NCBI RefSeq assembly: GCF_007997215.1
Contig: NZ_VORW01000014.1
Coordinates: 45,707-109,706 of the forward strand
From: Algoriphagus aquimarinus
GTDB lineage: Bacteria > Bacteroidota > Bacteroidia > Cytophagales > Cyclobacteriaceae
DNA: 64,000 bases
Direction of reading: 5' to 3'
Of the stretch, positions 26,276 to 35,292 are shown one piece after another; within the stretch, counting starts at the first letter, position 1; the number at the start of each line of letters is the position of its first letter. The translations under genes and the position numbers were made by a program. The notes under the pieces are model-generated. The model worked only from the letters and a program-made list of their open reading frames with translations, had not been told where the DNA came from and did not search any database.

Positions 26276-26983
26276 ATGAACAGAAGAGAAAACCTCAAAC
26301 TACTCTTTACCGGCACAGTCGGAACGGGTTTACTACTCACTGGCTGCTCTCCTGAAGAGCAAGCTCTACCTGAAAATGCACTCTTGGCTGGCGGGACAAT
26401 CGGCGGTAGAACTGAAGAAGAAAAACAACGCGATCAAGCATTGCTTTCAGAGACCTTCTTTACCGACGATGAACGTAAGAAGCTAAGCACCTTAGTGGAT
26501 ATCATTATGCCAAAAGACAGTGAGTCCCCAGCAGCTACTGAAATTGGCGTAGTGGATTTCATGGAGTTTATGATGAAAGATCAGCCAGCAAATCAAACCC
26601 GAATGCGGGGTGGATTAATGTGGCTGGATTTTGAAGCAGACGAGAAATTCGGAAAAGCATTCAATGAACTAAGCGAATCAGAAGTGATACAAATCGTGGA
26701 TGAAGTGGCTTGGCCAGATACTGCAAAACCAGAATATGAAGGTGGAGTTCGCTGGTTCAACATGCTCAGAAATCTAACTTGCTCTGGATATTTCTCTACC
26801 GAACCTGGGTGGAAATATATGGGCTATGTAGGCAACACGCCAAACGCATGGGATGGAGTGCCTCAGGAAGTGATGGCAAAACACGGCTTCCAGCTGGAAG
26901 AAAAATATTTGTCTATTTACCTCAAACCTGAAGATCGAGGCACCATTATCCAATGGGATGATGAAGGGAATGTCACCGGATAA
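26276..26983 (+). CDS. Gluconate 2-dehydrogenase subunit 3 family protein
   Basis: 235 residues. The N-terminus MNRRENLKLLFTGTVGTGLLLTGC has a twin-Arg pair and a lipobox, so it is probably a Tat-exported lipoprotein. The mature part carries the subunit-3 fold: FFTDDERKKLSTLVDIIMP, then a Glu/Asp-rich segment and a Trp-rich tail (GYFSTEPGWKYMGY). In the gluconate, glucose and related dehydrogenases this small subunit is required for export and maturation of the GMC subunit. It starts 4 bases after the GMC gene, clearly the same operon; a terminator follows it. Confidence 0.93.
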   Translation: MNRRENLKLLFTGTVGTGLLLTGCSPEEQALPENALLAGGTIGGRTEEEKQRDQALLSETFFTDDERKKLSTLVDIIMPKDSESPAATEIGVVDFMEFMMKDQPANQTRMRGGLMWLDFEADEKFGKAFNELSESEVIQIVDEVAWPDTAKPEYEGGVRWFNMLRNLTCSGYFSTEPGWKYMGYVGNTPNAWDGVPQEVMAKHGFQLEEKYLSIYLKPEDRGTIIQWDDEGNVTG

Positions 26984-26992
26984 AAAAACTTA

Positions 26993-27023
26993 AAACTCAG
27001 TCTTTCGGGCTGAGTTTTTTTTT
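26993..27023 (+). terminator. Rho-independent terminator of the GMC operon
   Basis: AAACTCAG (26993-27000) and CTGAGTTT (27010-27017) form an 8-bp stem, then a T-run to 27023; it begins 10 bases after the subunit-3 stop. Confidence 0.93.
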
Positions 27024-27073
27024 GTTTAAAAAGATTAACTACTATCTTATTACCTTTTCCTAAATCACTGTTT

Positions 27074-28258
27074 ATGAAAGCCTTTTCAACTTTACTGTGC
27101 TCTGTACTATTTATTAGTTCATGTTCAGAAAAATCTGAGCAAGTTGCAGAAGAACCCTTATCCCACGAATGGGAGTTGGTAGATTCTCTGGATTTGGAAT
27201 TTCTTGGAAATCCCATGCTTTCGGATGTAAACAAAGATGGGACGTCATTACTCTTCTTTGATTATCCGAGTCAAAAAATCATTACATCCGACGCTATAGG
27301 AAATATAAAGCACAGTTTCTCTAAGGGCGAAGACACTCCAGATTCTTATGGGTTCATGTTAGAAAGACCAGGTTTTTATGGGGAAGATCAACTGGCAATC
27401 TATGGAAGAAATGGTTTGTTCCTTTTTGACTTGGATGGGAATATGCAGAAGAAAATCCCTCATCCTGAATCCTTGGGAGCATCTGGGTCAAACAATGAAA
27501 TAGGGAAATCAACAGAATCAGTGAGATTGAAAGGAAAAGATTATTTACTTCCCAAATCTGTCCGTCCGAGGAATTCATATCCGGGAGAGCAGGAATTTTA
27601 CGATACCTATAGGGCCTTAGAATTGGTGGATATAGAAACTGGAGCTATGACTGAACTAATCCCTTTTGAAGAAGGTAGTCAATTCTTGAACGGCAAAGGA
27701 TATATTCAAAGCGACTATACTCCCGCTTTAGAGGCACTAAACGACAAATTGTTTTTTGTTCACGGAGGGGATCCCCAACTCTATGTATATCAGTTAAATG
27801 CTAATGGTGCGCGTTTGGATACAGTGATCCATCTAGAAACACCCTCATTTATTATTCCCGAAGGCCGAGCAAGAGGCGAATTTCAGCAAGGTCATGTTGA
27901 AATCAATGGAGGGACTGCTTCCATTCGAAACATCCATGTGCTGGATGATTTACTATTGCTGGACTATTACTCAGGAATGGATCCCAAGAAATCAGTAGAA
28001 GCTGAGGGACTATGGAAACAGGGAAAAGAGGAAGAAGCGAAAGCCATGTACAGAAAACTTGAAGATGAAATCCCGAAGGGCACATTGGTATATAAGTTAG
28101 CTGACCTAAGCTATGTGGGGAATGTACCTTCACCTGCCAAAACCGGAGGAAGATCTTATGCCTCCGGGGGCGGATATGCTTGGTTCCAAAAGCTTCCCGA
28201 TCCTGATGTAGAAGAAGATTTTTTGAGAGTTTATAAAATGAAATTGACTGAAAAATGA
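27074..28258 (+). CDS. Paralogous lipoprotein 1, beta-propeller-like
   Basis: 394 residues. Lipoprotein signal ending LFISSCS. The mature part begins with the shared pattern WELVDSLDLEFLGNPMLSDVNKDG, has several repeated strands, and ends in FLRVYKMKLTEK. The repeated D-x-L-G-N/Q and Y-x-L/V segments suggest a beta-propeller; it resembles Bacteroidota families such as DUF4221 or 6-bladed propeller lipoproteins, without certainty. First of four coupled paralogues; its stop overlaps the next start by 4 bases (ATGA). Probably outer-membrane or periplasmic; function unknown. Confidence 0.85.
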   Translation: MKAFSTLLCSVLFISSCSEKSEQVAEEPLSHEWELVDSLDLEFLGNPMLSDVNKDGTSLLFFDYPSQKIITSDAIGNIKHSFSKGEDTPDSYGFMLERPGFYGEDQLAIYGRNGLFLFDLDGNMQKKIPHPESLGASGSNNEIGKSTESVRLKGKDYLLPKSVRPRNSYPGEQEFYDTYRALELVDIETGAMTELIPFEEGSQFLNGKGYIQSDYTPALEALNDKLFFVHGGDPQLYVYQLNANGARLDTVIHLETPSFIIPEGRARGEFQQGHVEINGGTASIRNIHVLDDLLLLDYYSGMDPKKSVEAEGLWKQGKEEEAKAMYRKLEDEIPKGTLVYKLADLSYVGNVPSPAKTGGRSYASGGGYAWFQKLPDPDVEEDFLRVYKMKLTEK

Positions 28259-29394
28259 GGTACAGACACTTTTTAACAACCTTTTTAGCGTGCAGTTTTC
28301 TAGCATGTTCCTCTTCAGAAAAGTCCAAAGAGGAATCCTCTGAGACTTCAAATGAATGGGACCTCCAAGTCCTTGATTCAATACAGGTAGACTTTTTAGG
28401 AAACATATCCACCGGAGATTTTAGAGACGGAATAGGTTTGCTCTATGACTACAAAGCCAACGCCATAGTCAAAATCGATTATGAAGGGCAGGTGCTCACT
28501 ACCAAAACATTCCCCAAAGACGGACCAAATTCAATTTCTTTTATTTCCACTGTCAAAATTGATCCCGATGGCAATCTTTTTATCGGCAATCACAGTGGTC
28601 CGTATTATGAATTAAATGAGGATCTATCCGTTAAACGAGAAATCGAAATGCCATTTCGAGCCCCCACACATGGTGGGTTGATGGATGCGAAATCATTTGA
28701 AATCTGGCAGGATAAAATAATTCTATACTATACAGGAAGAGATGAGGTAGGGCCTTTTACGGAAAATTATTTAAGAGACTATTATTTACTCGAAAAGCTA
28801 AACCCTACTACAAGAGAAAGTAGCCCACTAATCCGAACGCCCAAAACTTCAAAATTCAGTACTGGCCAGCTTTACGAAAGACCTTCAATATCATTTACCA
28901 TATCTGAAAATGACCTATTGCTCTACTTCGACAACGAGCCTAAAATCCACAGATTTAACCTGCTTGATTCGGGGAGCTTCATAGAAACCATAGATCTTAA
29001 CCCCACGAAATTTATCGAAGCTCCTGAATTGAAAGACAAATACGAAAACTACAACTACGAAAAATTGGTGGAAGGCAATATTTTTGGGGTTTTTGCTAAT
29101 GAGAATCAATTTGTAGTGCACTATTCAGAAGGAGTCTCTGAAGATATTTTTAGCGCAAACGAATTCAATTTCCCTGAGGATTTCACCAAACTTATTGATC
29201 TAAACCAATCCTATCTCAAAGTATATGACTCAGAAAAAGGATGGTCAAATGAAATTCCCATTCCTAAAAAAGTTTATCAAATCTTTGCTATGGAGGGTCT
29301 TAACCAGCCATTTTTCGCACTTAGAAACGATGAATACATAGGCGAAGAGCAGGATTACCTCACTTTTTACAAACTGAAACTAGTACAAAAATGA
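28255..29394 (+). CDS. Paralogous lipoprotein 2, beta-propeller-like
   Basis: 379 residues; lipobox LACS. It shares with its neighbours WDLQVLDSIQVDFLGNIS near residues 35-52 and ends LTFYKLKLVQK. The paralogues are well diverged in the middle but conserved at both ends. It overlaps the gene before and after by 4 bases (28255-28258 and 29391-29394), so expression of the four is coupled. The last 27 bases and the first bases of the next gene are identical to those at the next junction. Confidence 0.85.
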   Translation: MRYRHFLTTFLACSFLACSSSEKSKEESSETSNEWDLQVLDSIQVDFLGNISTGDFRDGIGLLYDYKANAIVKIDYEGQVLTTKTFPKDGPNSISFISTVKIDPDGNLFIGNHSGPYYELNEDLSVKREIEMPFRAPTHGGLMDAKSFEIWQDKIILYYTGRDEVGPFTENYLRDYYLLEKLNPTTRESSPLIRTPKTSKFSTGQLYERPSISFTISENDLLLYFDNEPKIHRFNLLDSGSFIETIDLNPTKFIEAPELKDKYENYNYEKLVEGNIFGVFANENQFVVHYSEGVSEDIFSANEFNFPEDFTKLIDLNQSYLKVYDSEKGWSNEIPIPKKVYQIFAMEGLNQPFFALRNDEYIGEEQDYLTFYKLKLVQK

Positions 29395-30542
29395 AAAAGA
29401 TCAACGCACTTTTCACATGTTCAATCCTTTTGGCTTTTGCATGCTCATCTCCGAAAAACAACGAGGAAAATCAATCCATAAACTCCAATGAATGGGAACT
29501 CCAGATCGTAGATTCTATTCAGGTAGATTATCTGGGACAGCTCATGCTTCTGGCAATTCATCCCGATGGAAATCACTTTCTCTTTGGCAATAGTGCCAAC
29601 AACCACTTGATCCTGACTGATGGTAAAGGCGATATAATCACTACATACGAGGAACCTGCAGATGCTCCAACATCTGTCGGTCCACTCACTACATCCGCCA
29701 CCTTCTTAGGAGATCAAATCATAGCTATGGGAAACAATAGACTGGCTGTTTACGACCTGAAACTACAATTTCTAAAAAGCCTTAAATTCCCTCCCATCGG
29801 ACGAGGCATGTATTATAATGGTTTTGACTTTTTACAACCCATTTCTTTACAAGGAGAGAATGAATTACTCGGATTTATAGGCGGTCCTCAAAATGATATT
29901 CCTTCCAACCAGCCAGAATACTATAGCCAGTATAATTTATTCGAACTCTTTAATTTAGACCAAGAAACTTTTAGTCCAGTAGTCCCATTTCATGAAAAAA
30001 GTAGGTTTTTGAATGGCGAAGCTTTTGATTTTCTAGCGCCAAAATTCCAAGTAGATGGTAGTAAGGTGAGTTTCGTTTACAGCAATGACAGCTTGCTTTA
30101 CTCTTATGATTTATCAGTGGAGCAAGATTCATTCAAAGCACAATCAATTCCTTTCGATAAATTCCTTCTGAACCCAGGATATCCCATGAAAGGAAGCCCA
30201 GACTATGAAACCAAAACTGACCGTGAGGGAGGAATCTGGAGTTTTTTCAAAATCGGGGATAATCATCTCATAACTTATACTTCGGGAATTGAGCTGGAAA
30301 ATATGCCTGATCTGACCCAAGAAATGGAAATTTTAATTCAAGAATTAGAGAGATTAAATCCTATGAAGTGGCTAGTCCTGGATGAAAATGGCAAATCGAG
30401 CAGACCTCAACTGGTCAGCGATAAATATCGCCTAAACAGGCAAGACAATCATGGATTTATATGGGCTGACCAAAATGTTAATTCGCTGGAAGAAGAACCA
30501 GAGTATGCTGTTTTTTACAAACTGAAACTAGTACAAAAATGA
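29391..30542 (+). CDS. Paralogous lipoprotein 3, beta-propeller-like
   Basis: 383 residues; lipobox FACS. Shares NEWELQIVDSIQVDYLGQLM with the second paralogue and the same C-terminus FYKLKLVQK. The interior shows repeated blade-like strands (for example NHLILTDGKGDIITTYEE, NRLAVYDLKLQF). The 35 bases around its stop and the next start (30512-30546) are identical to the previous junction (29364-29398), pointing to recent duplication or conversion. Function unknown. Confidence 0.85.
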   Translation: MKKINALFTCSILLAFACSSPKNNEENQSINSNEWELQIVDSIQVDYLGQLMLLAIHPDGNHFLFGNSANNHLILTDGKGDIITTYEEPADAPTSVGPLTTSATFLGDQIIAMGNNRLAVYDLKLQFLKSLKFPPIGRGMYYNGFDFLQPISLQGENELLGFIGGPQNDIPSNQPEYYSQYNLFELFNLDQETFSPVVPFHEKSRFLNGEAFDFLAPKFQVDGSKVSFVYSNDSLLYSYDLSVEQDSFKAQSIPFDKFLLNPGYPMKGSPDYETKTDREGGIWSFFKIGDNHLITYTSGIELENMPDLTQEMEILIQELERLNPMKWLVLDENGKSSRPQLVSDKYRLNRQDNHGFIWADQNVNSLEEEPEYAVFYKLKLVQK

Positions 30543-31714
30543 AAAACTTAAGCCACCTATATCTCCTCCCATTTGTACTCAGCACAATCGCTTGCTCAGG
30601 TGAAAAGGAAGAAAACAAAACCTCCACTCCTCTTGCTGAACAGGATTTTGAATTCGAAATCTATGATTCGCTCCTGGTGGATTATCTTGGAAACTTGTTT
30701 TTGGCAGACATAACTGAAGATGGCAAGACCTTTCTACTCATTGACCAGCGCAGCGATACGGTTTTCGTAGCGGATAGAGAAGGAACAATTCTGAGTAAAT
30801 TCAAAAGACTTGGCGATGGACCGGGATTCTATCAGAGCTCCAGATTAGGACCACCCAGCTTCTTGAGTTCCAAAGAGATTATTGTGCCTGCTTTCCGAGG
30901 CTTTTACTTGTATTCACTTTCCGGTGAACCTACCCGCTCTTTTCTACCGGAATTTACCCCATCAATTTCCTTTATTGATGCATATAACAATAATTTGGTC
31001 GTACACGATGACCAGGTTATATTTCCATGGGAAGGAAGGCTCTCGGAGGAATTGGGAGTGGATGGAAAAGAATTTCAAATGGCCTCCAGTCGGGTGGAAG
31101 TTCTGGATTTAGAAAGCGGCAAATTTAGCCCTGCCATCCCGTTTCCAGACTCATCCAAATTCAGAACTGGAGAAAAAACCTATCTGAACGTAAATTATCA
31201 CACCCTTATCGCATCTAGTTCTGACACGCTGTACGTCGCCTTCCGCAACGAACCGGTGATATACGGCTATTCATTTTCAGACTTAACCAACCCAGCATCT
31301 ATTCAACCTATTCCTTTTGAAGAGTTTATTCAAAAAGAACCAAAGGAGGAAGCACATTATGGTACTTACGACATGAAGGACATCTATGTGGGAACAATCC
31401 AGAACCTCCACCCAACAGAAAAACAACGGTTTTTGCTTACCTATAACAGAGGACTGTCAGATCAGGAATACGACGAAATCTTTGCATTGGAGACTTCAGA
31501 CCCGGAAGAGTTCAGTCGCAAGCGCAACAAAACAAACACGAATGGACAGGTTCTATTTGACGGGAAATCAGTCTCCAAAGTGATCATGAAACCGGAATCT
31601 CTAGGATTCACCTTCAAATTCATCTCTGAACAAGAAATCTGGTTTACACCAAATTTTGAATATGCTGAAAATGACTACTCTGTAATTTACAAAATGAGAT
31701 TGGTCGCCAAGTAA
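30539..31714 (+). CDS. Paralogous lipoprotein 4, beta-propeller-like
   Basis: 391 residues; lipobox IACS. Begins FEFEIYDSLLVDYLGNLFLADITEDGK and ends IYKMRLVAK, again matching the family ends. The interior SDTVFVADREGTILSKFKRLGDGPGFY is closest to the six-bladed propeller lipoproteins common in Bacteroidota. Last of the coupled set, with a 4-base overlap to gene 3; about 400 bases of non-coding DNA separate it from susC. No clear terminator is seen after it. Confidence 0.85.
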   Translation: MKNLSHLYLLPFVLSTIACSGEKEENKTSTPLAEQDFEFEIYDSLLVDYLGNLFLADITEDGKTFLLIDQRSDTVFVADREGTILSKFKRLGDGPGFYQSSRLGPPSFLSSKEIIVPAFRGFYLYSLSGEPTRSFLPEFTPSISFIDAYNNNLVVHDDQVIFPWEGRLSEELGVDGKEFQMASSRVEVLDLESGKFSPAIPFPDSSKFRTGEKTYLNVNYHTLIASSSDTLYVAFRNEPVIYGYSFSDLTNPASIQPIPFEEFIQKEPKEEAHYGTYDMKDIYVGTIQNLHPTEKQRFLLTYNRGLSDQEYDEIFALETSDPEEFSRKRNKTNTNGQVLFDGKSVSKVIMKPESLGFTFKFISEQEIWFTPNFEYAENDYSVIYKMRLVAK

Positions 31715-32114
31715 AGCTCACGCAAGAACCTATCGTAGATTTAACTACGCCTAGTTTATCTACTTGTTAAGAGGACAATTAGTCCTTAATCTATCATGTA
31801 TTAAAACATCACATACTTTTCTAAAAAACTTTACTTTTTTATAGTAGAAAATACCCTAGCCTAGAACAAATATCATCTTCGAATCGCCCTATTTCAAAAA
31901 AATAGGATAGTCATCTCATGCATGTCCACGATTTGACATTATCTCTTTTTTATTTTTCCGGTTTTTAATATAACAAATTGAAAACCTAGTTTCTAGACCA
32001 TCCTTTCACGACTTGGATACTTTTGTCCCTTGATGTCAGCTGCAAGCTGAAACCACAGTTTTCTTACTGACTATCAAACAATTAAAATCATTCTCAAAAT
32101 TTTAAAACTAGAAA
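31715..32114 (+). other. Leader region of the SusC operon
   Basis: No gene seen in these 400 bases. TACTTTTG (32019-32026) fits the -7 box TAnnTTTG, but no TTTG is found at the right distance upstream. TCAGCT-gca-AGCTGA (32037-32051) is a perfect inverted repeat near the expected transcript start. The SusC ATG follows about 65 bases later. Confidence 0.5.
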
Positions 32115-35100
32115 ATGAAGAAGACTTTTACAGTTATTACTTTGTTGATGATGCTCCTCCCAACAGTCTTGTTGGCGCAGGTTCAGGTCAAAGGAAAAGT
32201 ATCAGACTCCAAGGGAGAAGGTCTCCCAGGAGTGACAGTATTGGTGAAAGGCACCAATAAAGGAACAGTTGCCGATTTTGAAGGCAACTACAATATCATG
32301 GCTGATGAAAGCGCCGTTCTGGTGTATAGTTTCATCGGATTTGAAGCACAAGAAGAAGCTATCAACGGAAGAAGTATTATCAATATTACTCTGGCAGATG
32401 ATAGCAAGGCATTGGAAGAAGTGGTCGTGACCGCGATCGGGATCAAGCAGCAAAAAAAGAAATTGGGTTATGCTACCCAAGAAGTGCCAATGGATGTGAT
32501 AGCAGAAGCATCGACGTTGAATCTTGGAAATGCTCTTTCCGGTCAAATTGCCGGATTGACAGTTAACAATCCGACTGGAATGTTTCAGTCACCTTCATTT
32601 AGTTTACGAGGCAAAACTCCCCTTATTGTATTGGATGGTGTTCCTGTGGAAACTGACTTTTTTGACATTTCTCCAGAAAATATTGAGAGCATCAACGTCC
32701 TCAAAGGAGGTTCTGCATCTGCGCTTTATGGTGCAAGAGGGAAAAACGGTGCGATCTTGATCACGAGAAAAAACGCCAAAAAAGACGGCTTAACCGTGAC
32801 TGCCACGACCAATAATATGGTTACAGCAGGATTTACAGTCTTTCCCGAAACGCAGACAGCTTACGGTAATGGCTCTAATGGAAAATATGAATTCTGGGAT
32901 GGTGCCGATGGCGGTATTTCGGATGGAGATATGATCTGGGGACCAAAGTTTGAACCTGGCGTGCTAGTTCCTCAGTGGAATAGCCCAATCAGAAATAAAA
33001 ACACGGGAGAGGTAGTAGAATGGTACGGAAGTGTCACAGGAACAGTGTACGACGACAAGTCTACCTATGAGCGAGTACCTACCGAATGGAAACGTCATGA
33101 CAATTTGAATGATTTCATGAGGACTGGAGTAGTCACTAAAAACGATATTTCTATCGCATATCAGGGCGAAAAAGCGCAGTTGATGTTCTCTGCAAACTAC
33201 GCCTACCAGCAAGGTCAAGTTCCTAACACATCTGTAAACACGGGTGGATTCAACTTCAACTCCTCCTTTAAACTCAGCGAAAAACTTCAGTTGGATGCGA
33301 CCTTGGGTTACAATAAAGTATACTCTCCTAACTATCCACGCTATGGATACGGTCCAAAAAACCACATGTACACGATCCTTATCTGGATGGGTGATGATGT
33401 AAATGGACAGGATTTGAAAGATCATATGTATGTGCCTGGACTGGAAGGTTATAGACAAGCTAACTATAACTATGCATGGTACAACAATGTCTATTTCGCA
33501 GCAAATGAGCTTAACCAAGTGCACAACAGGAATGTAATGGACGGTAAGCTGAAGCTGAAATATCAAATCATGCCTAACCTGTACGTACAGGGCAGAATCT
33601 CTGCTAGACAAAGGACATTATTTGAAGACATGCAAAGTCCTAAGTCATACATGAACTACGGTGACTCTAGAAATGGTGATTACAAGTTCTGGAATGACGA
33701 TCAGCTAAACCTTGATACTGACTTCTTGGCGGCCTACAACAAAGACTTCAATGAAAAAATCGGATTGACGGTCAATGCAGGTGCTTCCAGTTTTTACAGA
33801 AGCTACAAGCAAGCCTATTCTTCCTCAGATGGATTGATCGTGCCGTATGTCTATAGCTTAAACAATACTCAAGGTCCGGTACAAGCCTCTAATTACCTGG
33901 AGGAAAAAGAAATCCGAAGTGTATATGGTTCCATGGGCGTTGATCTTTGGCAATCCATCTTCCTTAATGTAACCGCAAGAAATGACTGGTCTTCGACTTT
34001 GCCTAAGGCAAACAATTCCTATTTCTACCCTTCAGCATCAATCAGTGCGATTGTTTCTGAGTTTATGAACTTGCCAAAAGCGATAGATTTCATCAAGGTA
34101 TATGGTTCATGGTCTGAGGTCTCAAGTGATTTGAGCCCATACAGCATCTACTCTGCTTACAACAAAGGAGTGACTTACGGATCGACTCCATCCGTGAGCT
34201 ATTCCTCCAGCCTAGTAAATCCGGAGATAATGCCTCAAAAGTCAAGCACTATCGAAGCGGGTTTATCTACTTCATTTGCTAAGAAACGACTGACCTTAGA
34301 AGGTACTTACTATAGAATTCTGGATGAAAATCAGATCATTGATCTAAGCATTTCTGAAGCATCTGGATATTCTTCCAGAAAAGTAAACGGCAATGAATAC
34401 ACCACCAATGGATTTGAATTGATGATGAATTATGCTGCGATTCAGAAGGACAAATTCTCTTGGAACATCGGTGCGAACTGGACGAAGTTTGAGCGAAAAA
34501 TCACTGGAATATATGGTGATGCAGAGAAATTCGGTAACCTAAGAGTGGGTGATAGAGCAGATAGCTACTATGCCACTGTTTGGCAAAAAAGCGCTGATGG
34601 ACAAGTGATCCTGGATGCCAATACTGGTCTTCCTAGAAGGGACCCTTTTCCAACTAAAATCGGTCACTTGGACCCATCTTGGAGATTTGGTATCCAAAAC
34701 CAGTTCAACATCAACAAATTCAGAATAGCCATGGACGTAGATGGCGCTTGGGGCGGATTGATCAGATCATTGACTATAGAGAAAATGTGGTGGGGCGGAA
34801 AGCATCCTAACTCAACTCAATACAGAGATGAAGAATATGCTGCAGGCAAACCTGTATACGTGCCAGAAGGCGTCGTAGTAACCGGTGGTGAACTGGTAAG
34901 AGATGTAGATGGAAACGTACTCTCTGACACTAGAGAATATACGCCAAACACAACTGCAGTGAGCTGGCAGACTTGGTCTCAAACCTATCCTTACAGAGCA
35001 CAAGTGACCGAAGATGAGAACAAGACTTTTGCGAATGTGTACGACCGCTCCTACCTGAAGTTGAGAAGACTATCCGTGACTTATGATCTGATGAATATCA

Positions 35101-35261
35101 TGCAGTCCAAAAAAATCAAAAACCTTGATTTGACTCTTTACGGTTACAACCTATTTGTACTGAAAAAACTGCCTTACCTAGATCCTGATTTTGGCAATGA
35201 CAACAACCTTCAGGATCCATCCTCACGCTATGTAGGCATGACCTTGAAGGCCGTATTTTAA
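32115..35261 (+). CDS. SusC/RagA-type TonB-dependent outer-membrane transporter
   Basis: 1048 residues, normal for SusC. Signal peptide (to about LLAQ, 22), then a carboxypeptidase-D-regulatory-like domain (about 23-110; GKVSDSKGEGLPGVTVLVKG), the TonB box region EEVVVTAIGIKQQ, the plug with SLRGKTPLIVLDGVP and ALYGARGKNGAILITRK, and the barrel ending in VGMTLKAVF with terminal Phe. It imports glycans, peptides or other large nutrients together with the SusD partner encoded 31 bases downstream. No glycoside hydrolase or peptidase is in the operon, so the substrate is unknown; an M1 peptidase gene lies just beyond, on the opposite strand. Confidence 0.97.
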   Translation: MKKTFTVITLLMMLLPTVLLAQVQVKGKVSDSKGEGLPGVTVLVKGTNKGTVADFEGNYNIMADESAVLVYSFIGFEAQEEAINGRSIINITLADDSKALEEVVVTAIGIKQQKKKLGYATQEVPMDVIAEASTLNLGNALSGQIAGLTVNNPTGMFQSPSFSLRGKTPLIVLDGVPVETDFFDISPENIESINVLKGGSASALYGARGKNGAILITRKNAKKDGLTVTATTNNMVTAGFTVFPETQTAYGNGSNGKYEFWDGADGGISDGDMIWGPKFEPGVLVPQWNSPIRNKNTGEVVEWYGSVTGTVYDDKSTYERVPTEWKRHDNLNDFMRTGVVTKNDISIAYQGEKAQLMFSANYAYQQGQVPNTSVNTGGFNFNSSFKLSEKLQLDATLGYNKVYSPNYPRYGYGPKNHMYTILIWMGDDVNGQDLKDHMYVPGLEGYRQANYNYAWYNNVYFAANELNQVHNRNVMDGKLKLKYQIMPNLYVQGRISARQRTLFEDMQSPKSYMNYGDSRNGDYKFWNDDQLNLDTDFLAAYNKDFNEKIGLTVNAGASSFYRSYKQAYSSSDGLIVPYVYSLNNTQGPVQASNYLEEKEIRSVYGSMGVDLWQSIFLNVTARNDWSSTLPKANNSYFYPSASISAIVSEFMNLPKAIDFIKVYGSWSEVSSDLSPYSIYSAYNKGVTYGSTPSVSYSSSLVNPEIMPQKSSTIEAGLSTSFAKKRLTLEGTYYRILDENQIIDLSISEASGYSSRKVNGNEYTTNGFELMMNYAAIQKDKFSWNIGANWTKFERKITGIYGDAEKFGNLRVGDRADSYYATVWQKSADGQVILDANTGLPRRDPFPTKIGHLDPSWRFGIQNQFNINKFRIAMDVDGAWGGLIRSLTIEKMWWGGKHPNSTQYRDEEYAAGKPVYVPEGVVVTGGELVRDVDGNVLSDTREYTPNTTAVSWQTWSQTYPYRAQVTEDENKTFANVYDRSYLKLRRLSVTYDLMNIMQSKKIKNLDLTLYGYNLFVLKKLPYLDPDFGNDNNLQDPSSRYVGMTLKAVF

Positions 35262-35292
35262 TTGATTTTCAGTCATACAAACATTGAATAAA

